Source of the DNA: Cyrtodaria siliqua
Lineage: Eukaryota > Mollusca > Bivalvia > Adapedonta > Hiatellidae
Length of the DNA: 64,000 nucleotides
Direction of reading: 5' to 3'
NCBI GenBank assembly: GCA_037043455.1
Contig: JAWPHD010004498.1
Coordinates: 122,290 to 186,289, forward strand
The position numbers were made by a program, and so were the translations under genes. Shown piece by piece: positions 32,881 through 44,033 of this stretch (position 1 is its first letter; each line of letters begins with the position of its first letter). Under the pieces are notes generated by a model. It did no database searches and had not been told where the DNA came from. It saw only the letters and a list, made by a program, of their open reading frames with translations.

Positions 32881-33896
32881 GTTCAAATAGAGGTCAACTA
32901 ACGATCATCTGGTTTGTTTGAAATGCGGGTGGTGGCAATTTCTCAATGTAAATATTCACTTGTTTATATCCAAGCTAAGGCCAAATGTACAAATGTGTCG
33001 TTATTTCGGCATAAGAATGGTGTATTTTTTCTTAAAACGAAACTAACCATGCTAAAACTGACATATAGTGAAATGTTGTGGTTTTCAACAAAAAGCAATG
33101 AATATTACAAGGTCGACACACAGTTATAAACACCGATACATTAAGAAGACAATAAGACATTTATTCCAAATGTGTGTGGTTTTAACAGGAAGTACAAATG
33201 TAAGGCGAATTGTCTAAAATGCAGCGATTTCCGTGTGAAAAGAGACAACCGAAACAATTGGTCTATGTTCACATAAATCCACTTTGCACCCATGGAGCAT
33301 ATTGAGACAGACGGGTTTATCATCAGTATTTTAAATTTCAAAATAACGGATTTTTGTAAAGTGAAATAACTCTAACTACACTGTATGCCATGTTATAACC
33401 ACTTATTGACACTATTTACTTTCAATATAATTTTATTTAAGGACTTAATATTAATGTGCATTTTAAATCAATTTCATTATTTACCAAAACATATTGATTA
33501 GGGGTCAGCAAGAACATCGTGTTTGATTTTGTTAACACCATGTTAAACATACCTCAGTTGCCGTTTATATCTTTAATATACCAACATGCTTCAGATCGGC
33601 AGCAATCATGCGGCGATGTAGATACTGCATTGAAATAAACCATGTAAATGTGTATAGCTCTACCGGCAAAGGCAATGCTAGCTTATGGAAAAAGCGCATT
33701 GTTCGTCGTATTCCAACTTCTTCTGACCGTTAATTCATCTTGTTAACACAATACATTTCTTAACGTTAGTAAACATTCTCAGATTGTCACGAAATTGGAA
33801 GTTAAGATCTGTTTTCAGATCTTGGTTAAGTTTGATAAATACCCTAGTAATTGCCATCGCTTGTTTGAGGTCATGCGTCAAGATCATATAATTATA
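32881..33896. other. 3' flank of the receptor gene, non-coding
   Basis: No further exon is apparent. An AATAAA occurs at about 33633-33638, some 750 bp after the stop, and could be the polyadenylation signal; nothing else supports it. Confidence 0.4.
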
Positions 33897-33898
33897 TA

Positions 33899-34145
33899 CT
33901 GAGGGAAAACAAGTTTAGCAAGTTTTTGCTGCATCCTGTAAATAACACATTTTTGGTTGTAAAATCAAGAAACTATTGACAAAGACACAATATTTCGTTA
34001 AACACACATCAATAACAGTCGAACATCTAAATGACGTAACGAATAATTGAACGTAGGGGTCAAGCCCGTAAAGTCCCAAAATGTCAGTATATATTGTATA
34101 CAGTATTATTTCATCTTAAAAACTTGCTTAACATTTTTCCCTCAG
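33899..34145. mobile_element. MITE with TA flanks, 247 bp
   Basis: Left end CTGAGGGAAAACAAGTTT (then AGCAAGTTTTT) and right end, read on the minus strand, CTGAGGGAAAAATGTTAAGC (then AAGTTTTT) form terminal inverted repeats of about 30 bp with few mismatches. TA lies on both sides (33897-33898, 34146-34147), as expected of Tc1/mariner-type target duplication. No transposase frame is inside. Confidence 0.8.
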
Positions 34146-34727
34146 TACATTTATCTACTAAAGGTTGAAAGAAACGCAGAAATGTTCGCTAAATAATTTA
34201 TATAGAGCAGAATTGATTCCATGATTTTTCCAGAGAAATCCCGAGATGGTTTGTAAACAAAGGACATGCCGCTCGTTAGAGAAAGGACAAAACTGTGTTG
34301 TTGTAAACATTTTAATCATAATAAACTTTGTAGCACGACATATTCATAAATCATGAAGTTCCGCTTTCAAAAAATGAGCCATTTCAGAACTGTATTTAAT
34401 TGAAAGAGATTTGCAAAAGTGTACAGCCTAAGTTTGCCCACCTGCTTGAGGTCCCGATATCAATAACTTCGAAGGGATACTAGTTGGTGCGTTATGTGTT
34501 TGTTTTTCTTTTTTCGAAAGGAAACGTCTAATGTGACATTGTACAACAGAATCATATTATACATACATGTACAATATATAGCGGAAATTCCCTAGTTGCG
34601 TTTCTGCTTTTGTTTAGGTTATGTCAGCTCAATTACTCCTTAACAGGTTGATTATATGAAATCAAATTTGATGTGTATCATAGATGTCTAGCAGGTAGAT
34701 GGATGTTGCAGTGTTAGACCGGTTACC
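34146..34727. other. Non-coding stretch
   Basis: Nothing recognised. Confidence 0.45.
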
Positions 34728-34812
34728 TCAGTGTCCGGCCGGTTACCTTAATCGGTAGAGCATCGGAACGGTAGTCCGAAGGTCCCGGGTTCGAGACTCG
34801 GTCTGACTGCAA
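34728..34812 (+). repeat. tRNA-like sequence (SINE head or tRNA pseudogene)
   Basis: Shows A-box TTAATCGGTAGAGCATCGG and B-box GGTTCGAGACTCGG, with a seven-base anticodon-type loop between TCGGA and TCCGA. The acceptor arms do not pair well, and a duplicated CCGGTTACCT precedes it, so it is not called a functional tRNA gene. Confidence 0.6.
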
Positions 34813-35004
34813 AGTTATTCAATACCTGTAACATATGTTACAATATACATCGTGTCTCACTCCAAAGTTACGAGTCAGGAAATGTTGGTGTCTCTATTTT
34901 TAAGGATCCATGTACGTCAGTAGAGTGCCGTCGTGGAGCTCATGTCCTAGACAGTAGCGACTGTTACAGCTGTGTTTGTATGTATTGTTATTTAAATTTC
35001 AAAG

Positions 35005-35700
35005 AAATATAAAAAGATCGGACAGGGAAAGTAGCATTCAATGAGGACAGTCAACCACAAAACACAGAAACAAACACGCAAACAGACAAACAAGAAGGCA
35101 AAATCAATAATAAATACAAACGACATCACAAACACATAAGGGTTAGTTTAAACTTATTTATTTTACATCGATTGTAACGAAAGCTCTATGAACTTATTTG
35201 AATCACTCTCGAAGTCTTCCTGGGTAGAACCAGTACTAAGCAATGCAGATAAAGTGTCTTGCTCAGGGACACAACGCATATGGCAATGGCGTGAATCGAA
35301 CCCACGACTTTTGGATCATGGGTCCAACGCTCTACCACTAGACCACAGCGCTCCACAACATAAGGGTTGACAATAGAGCTACCGCCTTTGAACGGTCAGT
35401 GGCAAAGTAGGCCACTGGGGATTTAAACCGATTCTAAGATACACCAAACCTCACACTTACCCTACTGTCATCCCATTAAAACAGGACAGTGTAAATAAAG
35501 AAATCCCCGCAATGAGCTAATCTCTAACCAACAAGGCAGCATCAATAGGCAATATAAGTAAAACACAAATATGCCCGTGTTAATATAATACCAAAAAACA
35601 ATAGCCTAGAAAGTCACAATGAAGGTACTCAATGACTTGGCAAGAGCCAGAGCAGTAAGAGAATAAACCATTAAGGGCACGACAAGACAAGACATAAAAT
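35005..35700 (-). mobile_element. R retroelement 3' part, interrupted by a SINE
   Basis: Continuous with the family consensus on both sides of a 213-bp SINE at 35145-35357. It reads, on the plus strand, AAAAAGATCGGACAGGG ... GACAATAGAGCTACCGCC ... CACTTACCCTACTGTCATCC ... CCACAATGAAGGTACTC ... GGGCACGACAAGACA. 5'-truncated before the RT part. Confidence 0.9.
35145..35357 (-). mobile_element. Complete tRNA-derived SINE with target duplication
   Basis: On the minus strand it starts GGAGCGCTGTGGTCTAGTGG (A box), has GTGGGTTCGATTCACGCC (B box), a body with GTGTCCCTGAGCAAGACAC, and an A/T-rich tail (AAAATAAATAAG). The 11-bp duplication ACATAAGGGTT lies on both sides (35134-35144, 35358-35368), exactly within an R copy. 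A related fragment is at 8490-8600. Perfect target copies suggest a fairly recent insertion. Confidence 0.92.
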
Positions 35701-36529
35701 TTCACGTATTATTAAGACGAAATGCATCAATATTGTAATGCATAAACGATTGTTATAAAAAATGTGTTAAACATGTATTTACCATGTATAAAAGACATGT
35801 ACGATTTTTAAGCTTTATTTATGAACTGTCATGTTGTTGGTGTACTCTTTGTTGTTTAAATGAAACTGCCCAAAACAAGAAGGCTAAACAAATAACGAAA
35901 AAACACCCAGATCATTGATTTTCTATAATTGTAACACAAATTATAAATGTTAAACACACTGTAAGATTAAACATAGAAAATGCAACCTTGTTGCACAGTA
36001 TTTAACTTTTTCCTGCATACAATGGCCAGTTCCAAACGAGTGAGAGGTGCCCCCACACAATAAGCCAACAATATCGTGTAATTGTTATGCCTTTTTCTTA
36101 ACTTGGTAGGGGAATTAGTAACTATAGCAAATATGCTCATGGCTCCAAGTTCACAAACAAACTGAAGTCATATTGCGTGCTAAAGCTCAAAACTAAAATG
36201 TTTTAAATCATATTTAGTGGACTTGGAATTACTTGACAAACAATACAAAAACAAAGATAAGCAAAAATGTCCCCTATACTGAAAATGTCCATAGAATAAA
36301 AAAAAAAAAAAAAAAACAAGTTATAGCTCACGGATATATTTCAGTTTTGAGCTTAAGCTTCTTTGTGAACATCGCGCCTGGAATGTCGAAGTTAGTTAAA
36401 CATCGTTATTTGAATTTATGTCTGATCCTCCTCAACTAACGTAGACTTATTAATTGCTATCAAGCAAATCAAGGATGTATTTGAATTTTATTTAAAAATG
36501 ACTTTTAGAATATTCTCGACCGACCGTAA
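35701..36529. other. Non-coding stretch
   Basis: Contains an A run of about 20 at 36299-36317. A 68-residue frame across it is not supported. Confidence 0.45.
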
Positions 36530-36870
36530 AAGTCGCCCGACTACAAATCAGTAGTGTTATTATTTTGGTCCTTTGGGATCATCAAGCCCAATATGTTTGG
36601 GTTGTCTGTTTGCGTGTTTGTTTCTGTGTGTTGTGGTTGATTGTCTAACCTTGAATGCTACTTTCCCTATCCGATCTTTTTCTATTTCTTTAAAGTAGAA
36701 TATCGCTTTAGCCGGTGATAGGAGACGTGAATGTGTTTCACTTTATATTACCCCCCATGAACAGATTCAATGATACCGAATCTGCTATTTTTACCTCTTG
36801 TTTGTGTTTGTTGCTTCCAAGGGATCCACTTTTCGATATGTATTATTGCTATGTTTAACAAACAAAGGAA
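36530..36870 (+). mobile_element. L-family LTR split by an R fragment
   Basis: CGACCGTAAAAGTCGCCCG and GACTACAAATCAGTAGTG on the left, GCCGGTGATAGGAGACGTG, CAATGATACCGAATCTGC and GTTGCTTCCAAGGGATCC on the right, with R-family 3' sequence between. Compare the uninterrupted copy at 22485-22740. The AATAAA signal here is degraded. Confidence 0.8.
36602..36695 (+). mobile_element. R retroelement, terminal 94 bp
   Basis: GTTTGTTTCTGTGTGTTGTGG to CCGATCTTTTTCTATTTC, the extreme 3' end only. It lies inside the LTR above, so it inserted after that LTR. Confidence 0.8.
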
Positions 36871-37139
36871 TTAACACTATTAAACTATATCATATATATG
36901 TTGGATTTATTTATAATCTCGGGATAATACCCGGGAGTCTAATATTAATAATAATAGGTGTGTTTACTTACGTCTCATTCCGCTACAAATGTTCGCGATT
37001 GATCAACGTGAAACATGTTCGCGGCTATAAAGGTTCGCGGATGCCGATCTCACGCGAAAAATGCGAACGCTATTAGCACGCGATGATTTCCAGGTTTAGA
37101 GTAATACTATTCAAATCTGAATATACACCACCTACTGGT
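36871..37139. other. Non-coding stretch
   Basis: Open frame 36798-37076 overlaps the LTR end and has no domain. A (TAA) run is near 36945. Confidence 0.4.
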
Positions 37140-37344
37140 AGTCTTTACAGCTACAGAGTCCCTATATCAATCGAATTCTTCTTTGCTGGCGTGTCTTTGT
37201 TTGTAACTTCATGTTCACCAGCTCATGTCGAAATCGGGTATTTAAGCGAGCAATTATAGCGAAGGAAATCATTTACTGTATATACATCGACCAGTGCACA
37301 TCGTACCTATACACAGGTAACAGTAATTTTTACTAAAAGAAAGT

Positions 37345-37425
37345 TAGCTTCTTTCGGGGCTCGAACACACGACCTTTTGAGTTCAAGTCCTGTGCTCTAT
37401 CCACTGAACTACTTGAGAAAATAGT
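37345..37425 (-). repeat. tRNA-like sequence
   Basis: Minus strand reads GTAGTTCAGTGGATAGAGC (A box) and GTGTGTTCGAGCCCCG (B box) with a plausible anticodon arm. The copy at 59100-59175 has decayed stems. Probably a SINE head rather than a working tRNA. Confidence 0.6.
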
Positions 37426-37689
37426 ATACTAACTACCATATATTATGAGGCAAAAAAACTTAACATATTTGAACGCAACTAATGAAGGATCAATACATAT
37501 GCAGTCTCGGGTAAATCAACATTGCCTAGTGTAATACTGTATCTTATCAATATGAAACTAATACTTCGCCTCAAATCAACCATATCTCGACTTGTTATTT
37601 AACGCTTGATGAGTTTGTGTGGGCGCTCTTGTATTGCGTAATGTCTATTTAGTGTTAAAAATACTACAATATATCAATAAATAGCAGTG

Positions 37690-37765
37690 GTCTAAGGTTC
37701 AGCGCACATCTTTCAAAACTTACAAGTGCAAGGCTATGGTTCAAATCCCGTTCCGGGCAACTATT
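37690..37765 (+). repeat. tRNA-like sequence
   Basis: AGTGGTCTAAGG (A box) and ATGGTTCAAATCCCG (B box). The copy at 59465-59540 keeps GTGGTCTAGTGG but has a damaged B box. Confidence 0.55.
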
Positions 37766-37830
37766 TTTTTATCACATATATTCTGGAGCCGTATATTTAT
37801 CGATGTTACCTGTACGGAGGCTAAATAAAA

Positions 37831-38654
37831 ATGTGAAATTTTATTGTCACAGTGGTGGAGGAATAACAAACCAATTTTTTCTTGGAAGAACAAGTACTGT
37901 TCACCTACCGTCATCAGTAAGAATCAGCCTTTCCTCACGTACAAGTCGAGGTCCTAGGCTTATCTTATCAGACTTAAGCGATCGGAAATATCGAAAACGC
38001 GAACTGATCATGCAAGAAGTCCCCAGAAGAATTTCATAATTGTGACAATGTTAAACGACTTTAAATACAGCATTTGTAGATCGGGACATGTTTATTGTAC
38101 AGATTCAATAAAACGGAGCCTCTAACCTGCCTCTGTTTTTAGCGTGTGTTGCTTCCAAATGATCCCATTTTCAGTATTCATTAGTATAGACTCATTAGTA
38201 TGTTTGTTCAAGTACCCCAAAATTTCGAAGTTAGTTTGTCAGTTTGAAGGAATATTTATAACAAAGGAAAAGTTCTGTGCAAACAATATAGTGTAACGTC
38301 ATTTAAATGAACTGATTCTGATCTGATTCTGATCACGGTGATAGACACAGAGTCATATAAAGGTGTCAAGCATATCTTTGTTCTAAATTTGAACTAGTTG
38401 AATTAAATGCCAATGAAGTATGCATACGCGTCTAACGAAAGGATACACACTGGTACATGCAACTTCAGTTGTGTACTAATAGCGAATCAGTCAAGTATTC
38501 ATCCTACAATCCACCAGTGTCACACTAACCCGAGAAGGCCGTTAAAACGAACATATATGTCAACTGACTAAAACATACTTCATGTCACATCCAGTGAAGG
38601 ATTATCTTGTAAGTCGAACAGAGCATTTAAAAAATATGAAATCAGTGTGTGTAT
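37831..38654. other. Non-coding stretch with an LTR piece
   Basis: An L-family piece on the plus strand at about 38100-38190 shows CAGATTCAATAAAACGGAG and GTTGCTTCCAAATGATCCC. The 78-residue frame 37803-38039 has no domain. Nothing else seen. Confidence 0.5.
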
Positions 38655-39075
38655 GCTTTTAAGCAACTTGTACCTTCATTGTGGCTTTCTAGGCTACTGT
38701 TTCTATATTATATTTACACGAGCATATTTGTGTCTTACTAATATTGCCTATTGATGCTGCCTTGTTGGTTAGAGATTAGATCATGGCGGGGTTTTCTTTA
38801 TTTACACTGTCCTGTGTTAATGGGGTGACAGTAGGGTAAGTGTAAGGTTTGGTGCACCCTAGAACCGGTTTAAACCCCAGTGGCCTACTTTGCCACTGAC
38901 CGTTCCAAGGTGGAAGCCCTATTGTCAACCCTTTTGTGTTTGTGATGTCCTTTGCATTTAATATTACTTTTGCCTTCCTGTTTGTCTGTGTGCGTGTTTG
39001 TTTCTGTGTTTTGTGGTTGACTGTCCTCCTTGAATGCTACTTTCCCTGTCCGATCTTTTTATATTTCTTTATTGT
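38655..39075 (+). mobile_element. R retroelement 3' part
   Basis: Well-preserved plus-strand copy: TACCTTCATTGTGGCTTTC, ATTAGATCATGGCGGGG, GGTTTGGTGCACCCTAG, ACCGGTTTAAACCCC, TTGAATGCTACTTTCCCTG and TCCGATCTTTTTATATTTC. Starts 3' of the RT part. Confidence 0.88.
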
Positions 39076-39282
39076 GAGAAACGTACTCGGAAAATGACGC
39101 GTACTTAGCCTGTTCAACAATTTAACGACGTCCAGCTATAACGTCACTGTTTTGATATTATTTGTGAAATCGGAGTTATTAATATGAACGATTATGAATT
39201 GTGTTTCACTGAGCAATTCAGATCTTTTAAAGAGAAATGTAATACAAATAAAAGCTATTCTCAGACTAGCATTTATAGTTCT

Positions 39283-40835
39283 TTGATAACCTGTCATGAT
39301 AAAATACCTCGTGAGAGTAATTTTCCATGTAATGCAATTACGGCAGTTCAATTGATATGCGGCACAGTAAGCCGTTTCTTCGAAGAAGACACGCTGTGAT
39401 TTTAATGCATCTATTCAGGTGTAAACAGATGGGTAAATTAATCATAAAACTAGTGAAGTACCGAGTGTAGGATACATGAACCTATTGTTACTGAATAAAC
39501 GAGTCTTACCTTAGTTTATTTAGTAGTAGGGTTAAAGTATCTTTGTTCAAAAGTACATGCTACTAACTACAGTAAAGGGGGTCCGTAAGAGAAAACGAAC
39601 ACACAAAAGCGAAGAAATTAGCAGACTCGGTTTTCCTACTTGCAGGTAATAAAATGAGGTAATATAAGACCCATCACCTTTCAAGACCCCTTGAACCGTA
39701 TTGTGTGGTATTCTACTTTAATGACACAGTGAATGCTCCCAGAGGATCTGTAAGTTATTGCACTACTGTTTTGTAGTGCGGGTAGACGTTTAACTGCCTA
39801 AGCGCGAATACTCAGTACGTAATATGGGTAACATAAGGACGGATTCGCGTAAGAGACATATTTGCTTATTGAGTTAGTTCATGTACTATTTAGTTTGGAT
39901 GGCTTGTACGTTATTAAAATAGACTCAGTGACTTGCTTAATACATACTGAAAACGGGACCCCATTGGAAGCAACAAACACAAACAAGAGATACAAAGTAG
40001 CAGACTCGGTTTTATTGAGTCTGTTTATGAGAGATAATTTGAAGTACAACACCTCTCACGCCTCCTAGTTCCGACTTCTACTTTAAAGCCACAACGTTTT
40101 GTATTATGAACAGCAAAGTATATACTTAAATTATTTCAGTTTTTATTTCGTATTAAAAACGTGTACTACTTTAGTTTCAATCAACAATTTTACCTCCGCG
40201 AAATAAAAAAGACACGTTATTCCATATATTGCTTTATAATATATATATATATATAGGTAAATACGCCACCTTACGGGTTCTGCATACCTATTAGGCAAAT
40301 ATAATACCAGTCCGGATGAGTGTGCGATGCCAGATACTAATAGAAAGATTCAGTTTTATGACCAGCGTGCTGTGCAATTGCATTTTCTTAAAATGTACGA
40401 GTAGACAAAAAGCTTCCCTCGGTTAATATGATCCACTGCATAATTAAGACGCTAGTTGTTATCGGAGGTACATCCTAGAATGTATCGTTATACATTTCCT
40501 CTCCTATACCATGTATACTGTTGAACATCTTCCATCAATACTAATTAAGGCCTAGAAAATACCAAAAACACTCAATGCAACCATTGGTGACGACACACAA
40601 TGTAAGGTAAACAATACATTAGGTCGTCAAGTAAACAACGAAATTTAAAATGTATTGTATTACAGGCAATATATATTTCACAGACATGAGTAATGCGGAA
40701 GTAATGAAAAACACATTTGTTTTGATCACGTGTAGATCACGTGTTGACGGAAACCATATCTCCAGACTGAGGCGATGTGACTTTTTGACCTTTTGAACAA
40801 AGCGCTACACTTTCCTGAGAATGGACTAGATAGAT
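39283..40835 (+). repeat. Duplicated segment b, block A copy
   Basis: Aligns with 53556-55020: CTGTCATGATAAAATACCTCG, AAGCCGTTTCTTC.AAGAA, GAGTCTTACCTTAGTTTATTTA, then CCAGTCCGGATGAGTGTG, AAGCTTCCCTCGGTTAA and ACCATTGGTGACGACACACAA. Includes several L fragments. Block B has an M repeat (54000-54190) that is not here. No gene is conserved between the copies. Confidence 0.85.
39583..40075 (-). mobile_element. L-family LTR fragments in series
   Basis: Three minus-strand pieces: about 39583-39700 (GCAGACTCGGTTTT), 39735-39800 (CACTACTGTTTTGTAGTGCG, a U3-like hairpin) and 39930-40075 (GGAAGCAACAAACACAAAC, AGACTCGGTTTTATTGAGTC). They are broken solo LTR remains. Confidence 0.7.
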
Positions 40836-40904
40836 GACTATTATACGAATTAATGTGCAAATTAATTGCAATATCAGGGTATTTGATGACCATTCCTCCA
40901 GGCC

Positions 40905-41670
40905 CAACTATACAATTGGAGGAAACAAATGTATACAGTGTGGTCCCATCATTATGTTTCATTTGAGACATAACTACAAAACAAAAATAAAAGAAATATC
41001 CAAATCCTCCTGCCCCCACAAACACAACCCCCTCCCCCCAACACCCACTCAACTGGGCCCTCGGCCAGACGGTCCGAGTTTGATATAAAAAAAATATAAA
41101 AACTGTTAGTATGTTGCTTACCTTTTATAGACTTTTACATACACCAACTTATGTGCAAGAATATGGAAAAATGATAGTGTAATTGCATTTTAAGTGTATT
41201 TTACTTTTTGACTGGGTGCAGAGTCACCAACATAATGTTTCATTTGAGACATAATTACAAACAAAAATGAAAGAAAAGACACCAAATCCCGTACGCCCCC
41301 ACCCTGGGCAGACGTTCGAGTTTGCGAAATATTAAAAATCGTTTGATATGTTGTTTATCTTTTATGGACGATTACATATATCAAGTTATGTGCAAAAATA
41401 TGAAAAATGACAGTGTAATTGAATTTTTAATTTATTTGACATTTTGACCCCCCTAAGGACCCCTGGGCTCGGAGCCAAAAATGATAGTGCTCTTGCAAGT
41501 CGCCATCATATTGTGATGTCATACCTAAGTTTTGTTGAATTCCGCTCACCGGTTTAGGAGGAGATGCGTTAACGGACAAACGGACAGACGGACAAACGGA
41601 CGGACGGACGGACAGACGGACAAACGGACAAACGGAGGCGATTTTAATATACCCATTTTTTTAATAGACG
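40905..41670 (+). repeat. 279-bp imperfect tandem pair plus ACGG microsatellite
   Basis: ATAATGTTTCATTTGAGACATAA-like units begin near 40950 and 41229. The right end has AACGGACAAACGGACAGACG-type repeats (41571-41632) and a small terminal inverted repeat TATACCCA / TGGGTATA (41650-41677). This looks like a decayed non-autonomous element of a type common in molluscs (inference). C-rich runs near 40990-41045. Confidence 0.65.
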
Positions 41671-41677
41671 TGGGTAT

Positions 41678-42724
41678 AATTATTGACTACATATGTGTTT
41701 GTTAAGCCATCAACAGAATGCTCTGCTATTTATACGAAGATTTATTCGATAATTTATAAGACAAGAAGAAGTCATCTCGAGTATATGGTATGTATATATC
41801 ATTTATGTCTTAACATTAAAACTAGTTTTGAATTTGAGTCAACCAATATCGGCATTTTTAGATGCATTTTTCAACATTGCATGCTGGAAAAAATACGCTA
41901 GATACGGGAAGTACAAGTAGATATAAAAGTTGAATGAATTTATAGCAAAATTAATCGGATATATTGGTGGATATTTTACGGTCGTCCAACGGCACAAACA
42001 ACACTATAGTGACAGTAAAAGTAGATATAAAAGTCGAACAGGAAATGCAGCATTCCAGTTAACCACTACGGAAAAACGGAAACTATAAAGGTCATACAAT
42101 CCCTGTGGGGTGAAAGGATAACAATATTTATTGGATGTGCGGCGATATATTCTACGGTGGCTAAATGGCAAATGCAACACTTCTGTGACAGTAAAGTAGA
42201 TAGTCAACCTCAAGTCTATGCACCAAAGATACAAAGAAAGTCAAATTGTAAAAAACGCACTAGTGAATTAGTGTTATATTTTTGATAACCCTAAACTAAT
42301 TCCTACATAAACGTATTTTCCGTCAAAAAAGAGCACACACAACCAGTTTGACATGTTAGTAGCCCTTAGAAACTATTACGATAATACAAGACTAATTATC
42401 CCTTCTACAACATCGCATAACAAATACTTATCGCATGCCTGAGAGTACGTTCTATTGTCCAAAGTCGTATGATATATTCAATACAGGAAAACGAATAATG
42501 TGTACTGATATTTCTTATTACTGCACACTTTCCAAAAAAATAAGCCGTTATACCAGATATCATACAACTTGGTGTTACACGCATATATCATGAAAATATC
42601 TCGGCTAATGCCTCGATATATTTCATTATATATGCTCGTAACACTTCGTTGGACATTCTATAACTAACACACACTGCTTGTCTTCGATCTAGATGTGAAA
42701 ATCAGGTAAATCATTCTGAAATCA
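41678..42724. other. Non-coding stretch with one R stub
   Basis: A minus-strand R 3' terminus of about 45 bp at 42013-42060 (GTAGATATAAAAGTCGAACAGG). Nothing else recognised. Confidence 0.5.
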
Positions 42725-43330
42725 TCGCTTTAAAGATACTATAGCTCTATATAATTCGTATGGGCATGTACCAGTCTCAAGCTCATGAAACACTTTATCT
42801 GCGATTGACAAAGCAATATCAAAAATGCACACCCATTCACAATCACTGCACTTTGCTATAGGGCTAATCTAGTAAGTTGGCCAATATCGTTTTTTTTATC
42901 GATATACTGTTAGCATTGTAGACGTTATACTTTGTTCAGTGTGCATGCGTGCATGTGTGTGTGCGTGCGAGCGTGCGTGTGTGCGTGATTCAATGCGTTT
43001 CTAAGTGTGTACGTACACCAAAGACCTTCGGAAACTAAACGTCCGAAACATTATAGATTACTATTTCCAATGAGAAATGAGATCTCGAGTTCAAATCCCG
43101 TGTTGAGCGAACTATTTGTCAATGATTATTAACACTGGCGTTTTTTTTAAATCGATGTTGCTACAATGAACGACGAATTAAAAATAATGTCCAGGTACAG
43201 GTTTCTCTCCTTACATACGGGTTTACGGTCATGTTTCCTACACCACAAGCCTTCTATAGAGAGTGCTATAGTATATTTAAGCTATATCCGAATAAAGCGA
43301 TAGTTACAGTAAGTGTATAAATACTGAAAA
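42725..43330 (+). repeat. Duplicated segment c, block A copy
   Basis: Aligns with 56740-56880 plus 58340-58920: AAGATACTATAGCTCTATATAA, AATCACTGCACTTTGCTAT, TATCGATATACTGTTAGCATTG, a GTGC/GTGT-rich run (42940-42988), CAAAGACCTTCGGAAA and GATCTCGAGTTC. The right end (GCTATATCCGAATAAAG) corresponds to the unit that is tripled at 59755-60320. Block B carries an insertion between the first two parts. Confidence 0.85.
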
Positions 43331-43479
43331 GGGGATCCCTTAGAAGCAACAAACAGAGATAAAAGTAGTAGACGACTCTGTTTTACTGAATTTGTTCATA
43401 CTAGGTAATGTAAAGTGCTACACCTCTCACGCCTCCTTTTATATATTTACATTAACTTCTAAATACTACTTAATTTCTT

Positions 43480-43555
43480 CATTTTTCATCAGTTTTTGCG
43501 CACAATCTGACCTATTTATGTGTCGACGTACCGTAAAACACCATTTATTCATTTA
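43480..43555 (+). mobile_element. SINE 3' tail
   Basis: TTTTTCATCAGTTTTTGCGC, GACCTATTTATGTGTCGACG and AAAACACCATTTATTCATTT; same family as 20030-20190 in opposite orientation. Only the 3' end remains. Confidence 0.7.
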
Positions 43556-44033
43556 TGCTCACGCCTCCTAGCCCCGGCTTCAGCTATTTCCGACTTTAAA
43601 GCACATATATTGGGCTTGATAATGCCAAAGAACCAGTAAGTAACAGCACTACATATTTGTAGTTAGGGCGACGTTTTACAGCCGTCACACAGCTAAACAA
43701 ACGCTATTGTGAATTTCAACACATACTGAACGGGGAATCCTTGGTAGCGACTGCGATACAGCATCTTTTTTATTGGTTGAACCTTAATTACATATTACAT
43801 ATGTGTACACGTCTCAGAACAAGTTATATGTATCTGCGTTTATATTTTCAATTGAAGGTAGAAGAGACGATAGTAATTGAAACATGGGATAATTAATGCG
43901 TTTGTAATGAAAACAATAATAACATGCAATTTCTAAATATTATAATGCATCCAAATTCACAAGAAGCAATTGCGGAACTAATAGGAAAACTTATATAGTT
44001 CATTTGAAAAGTGTACTACATCTGACAATCTAA
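43556..44033 (+). repeat. Duplicated segment d, block A copy, with L LTR on minus strand
   Basis: Matches 60305-60780. The first 180 bp is an L-family LTR in minus orientation (CTCCTAGCCCCGGCTTCAGC, TATTGGGCTTGATAATGCC, TTTGTAGTTAGGGCGACG). Then TTATTGGTTGAACCTT, CGTCTCA.AACAAGTTA and GTACTACAT.TGACAATCTAAA, after which R8 begins. Confidence 0.85.

Larger units (their letters stand above)
37140..37830 (+). repeat. Duplicated segment a, block A copy
   Basis: Aligns along its length with 58905-59620, including two tRNA-like sequences (37345-37425, 37690-37765) and the end TTATCGATGTTACCTGTACG. In block B the same segment sits between segments c and d; here it lies upstream of b, so the order has been rearranged. 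No gene inside. Confidence 0.85.

Noticed and set aside
34728..34812. Functional tRNA gene
   Set aside because: A and B boxes are good, but the acceptor stem does not pair; likely a SINE head. The same applies to 37345-37425, 37690-37765 and 59100-59185.
42940..42988. GT/GC-alternating run as a regulatory Z-DNA element
   Set aside because: It is a simple microsatellite, duplicated with segment c at 58505-58545; no gene nearby.
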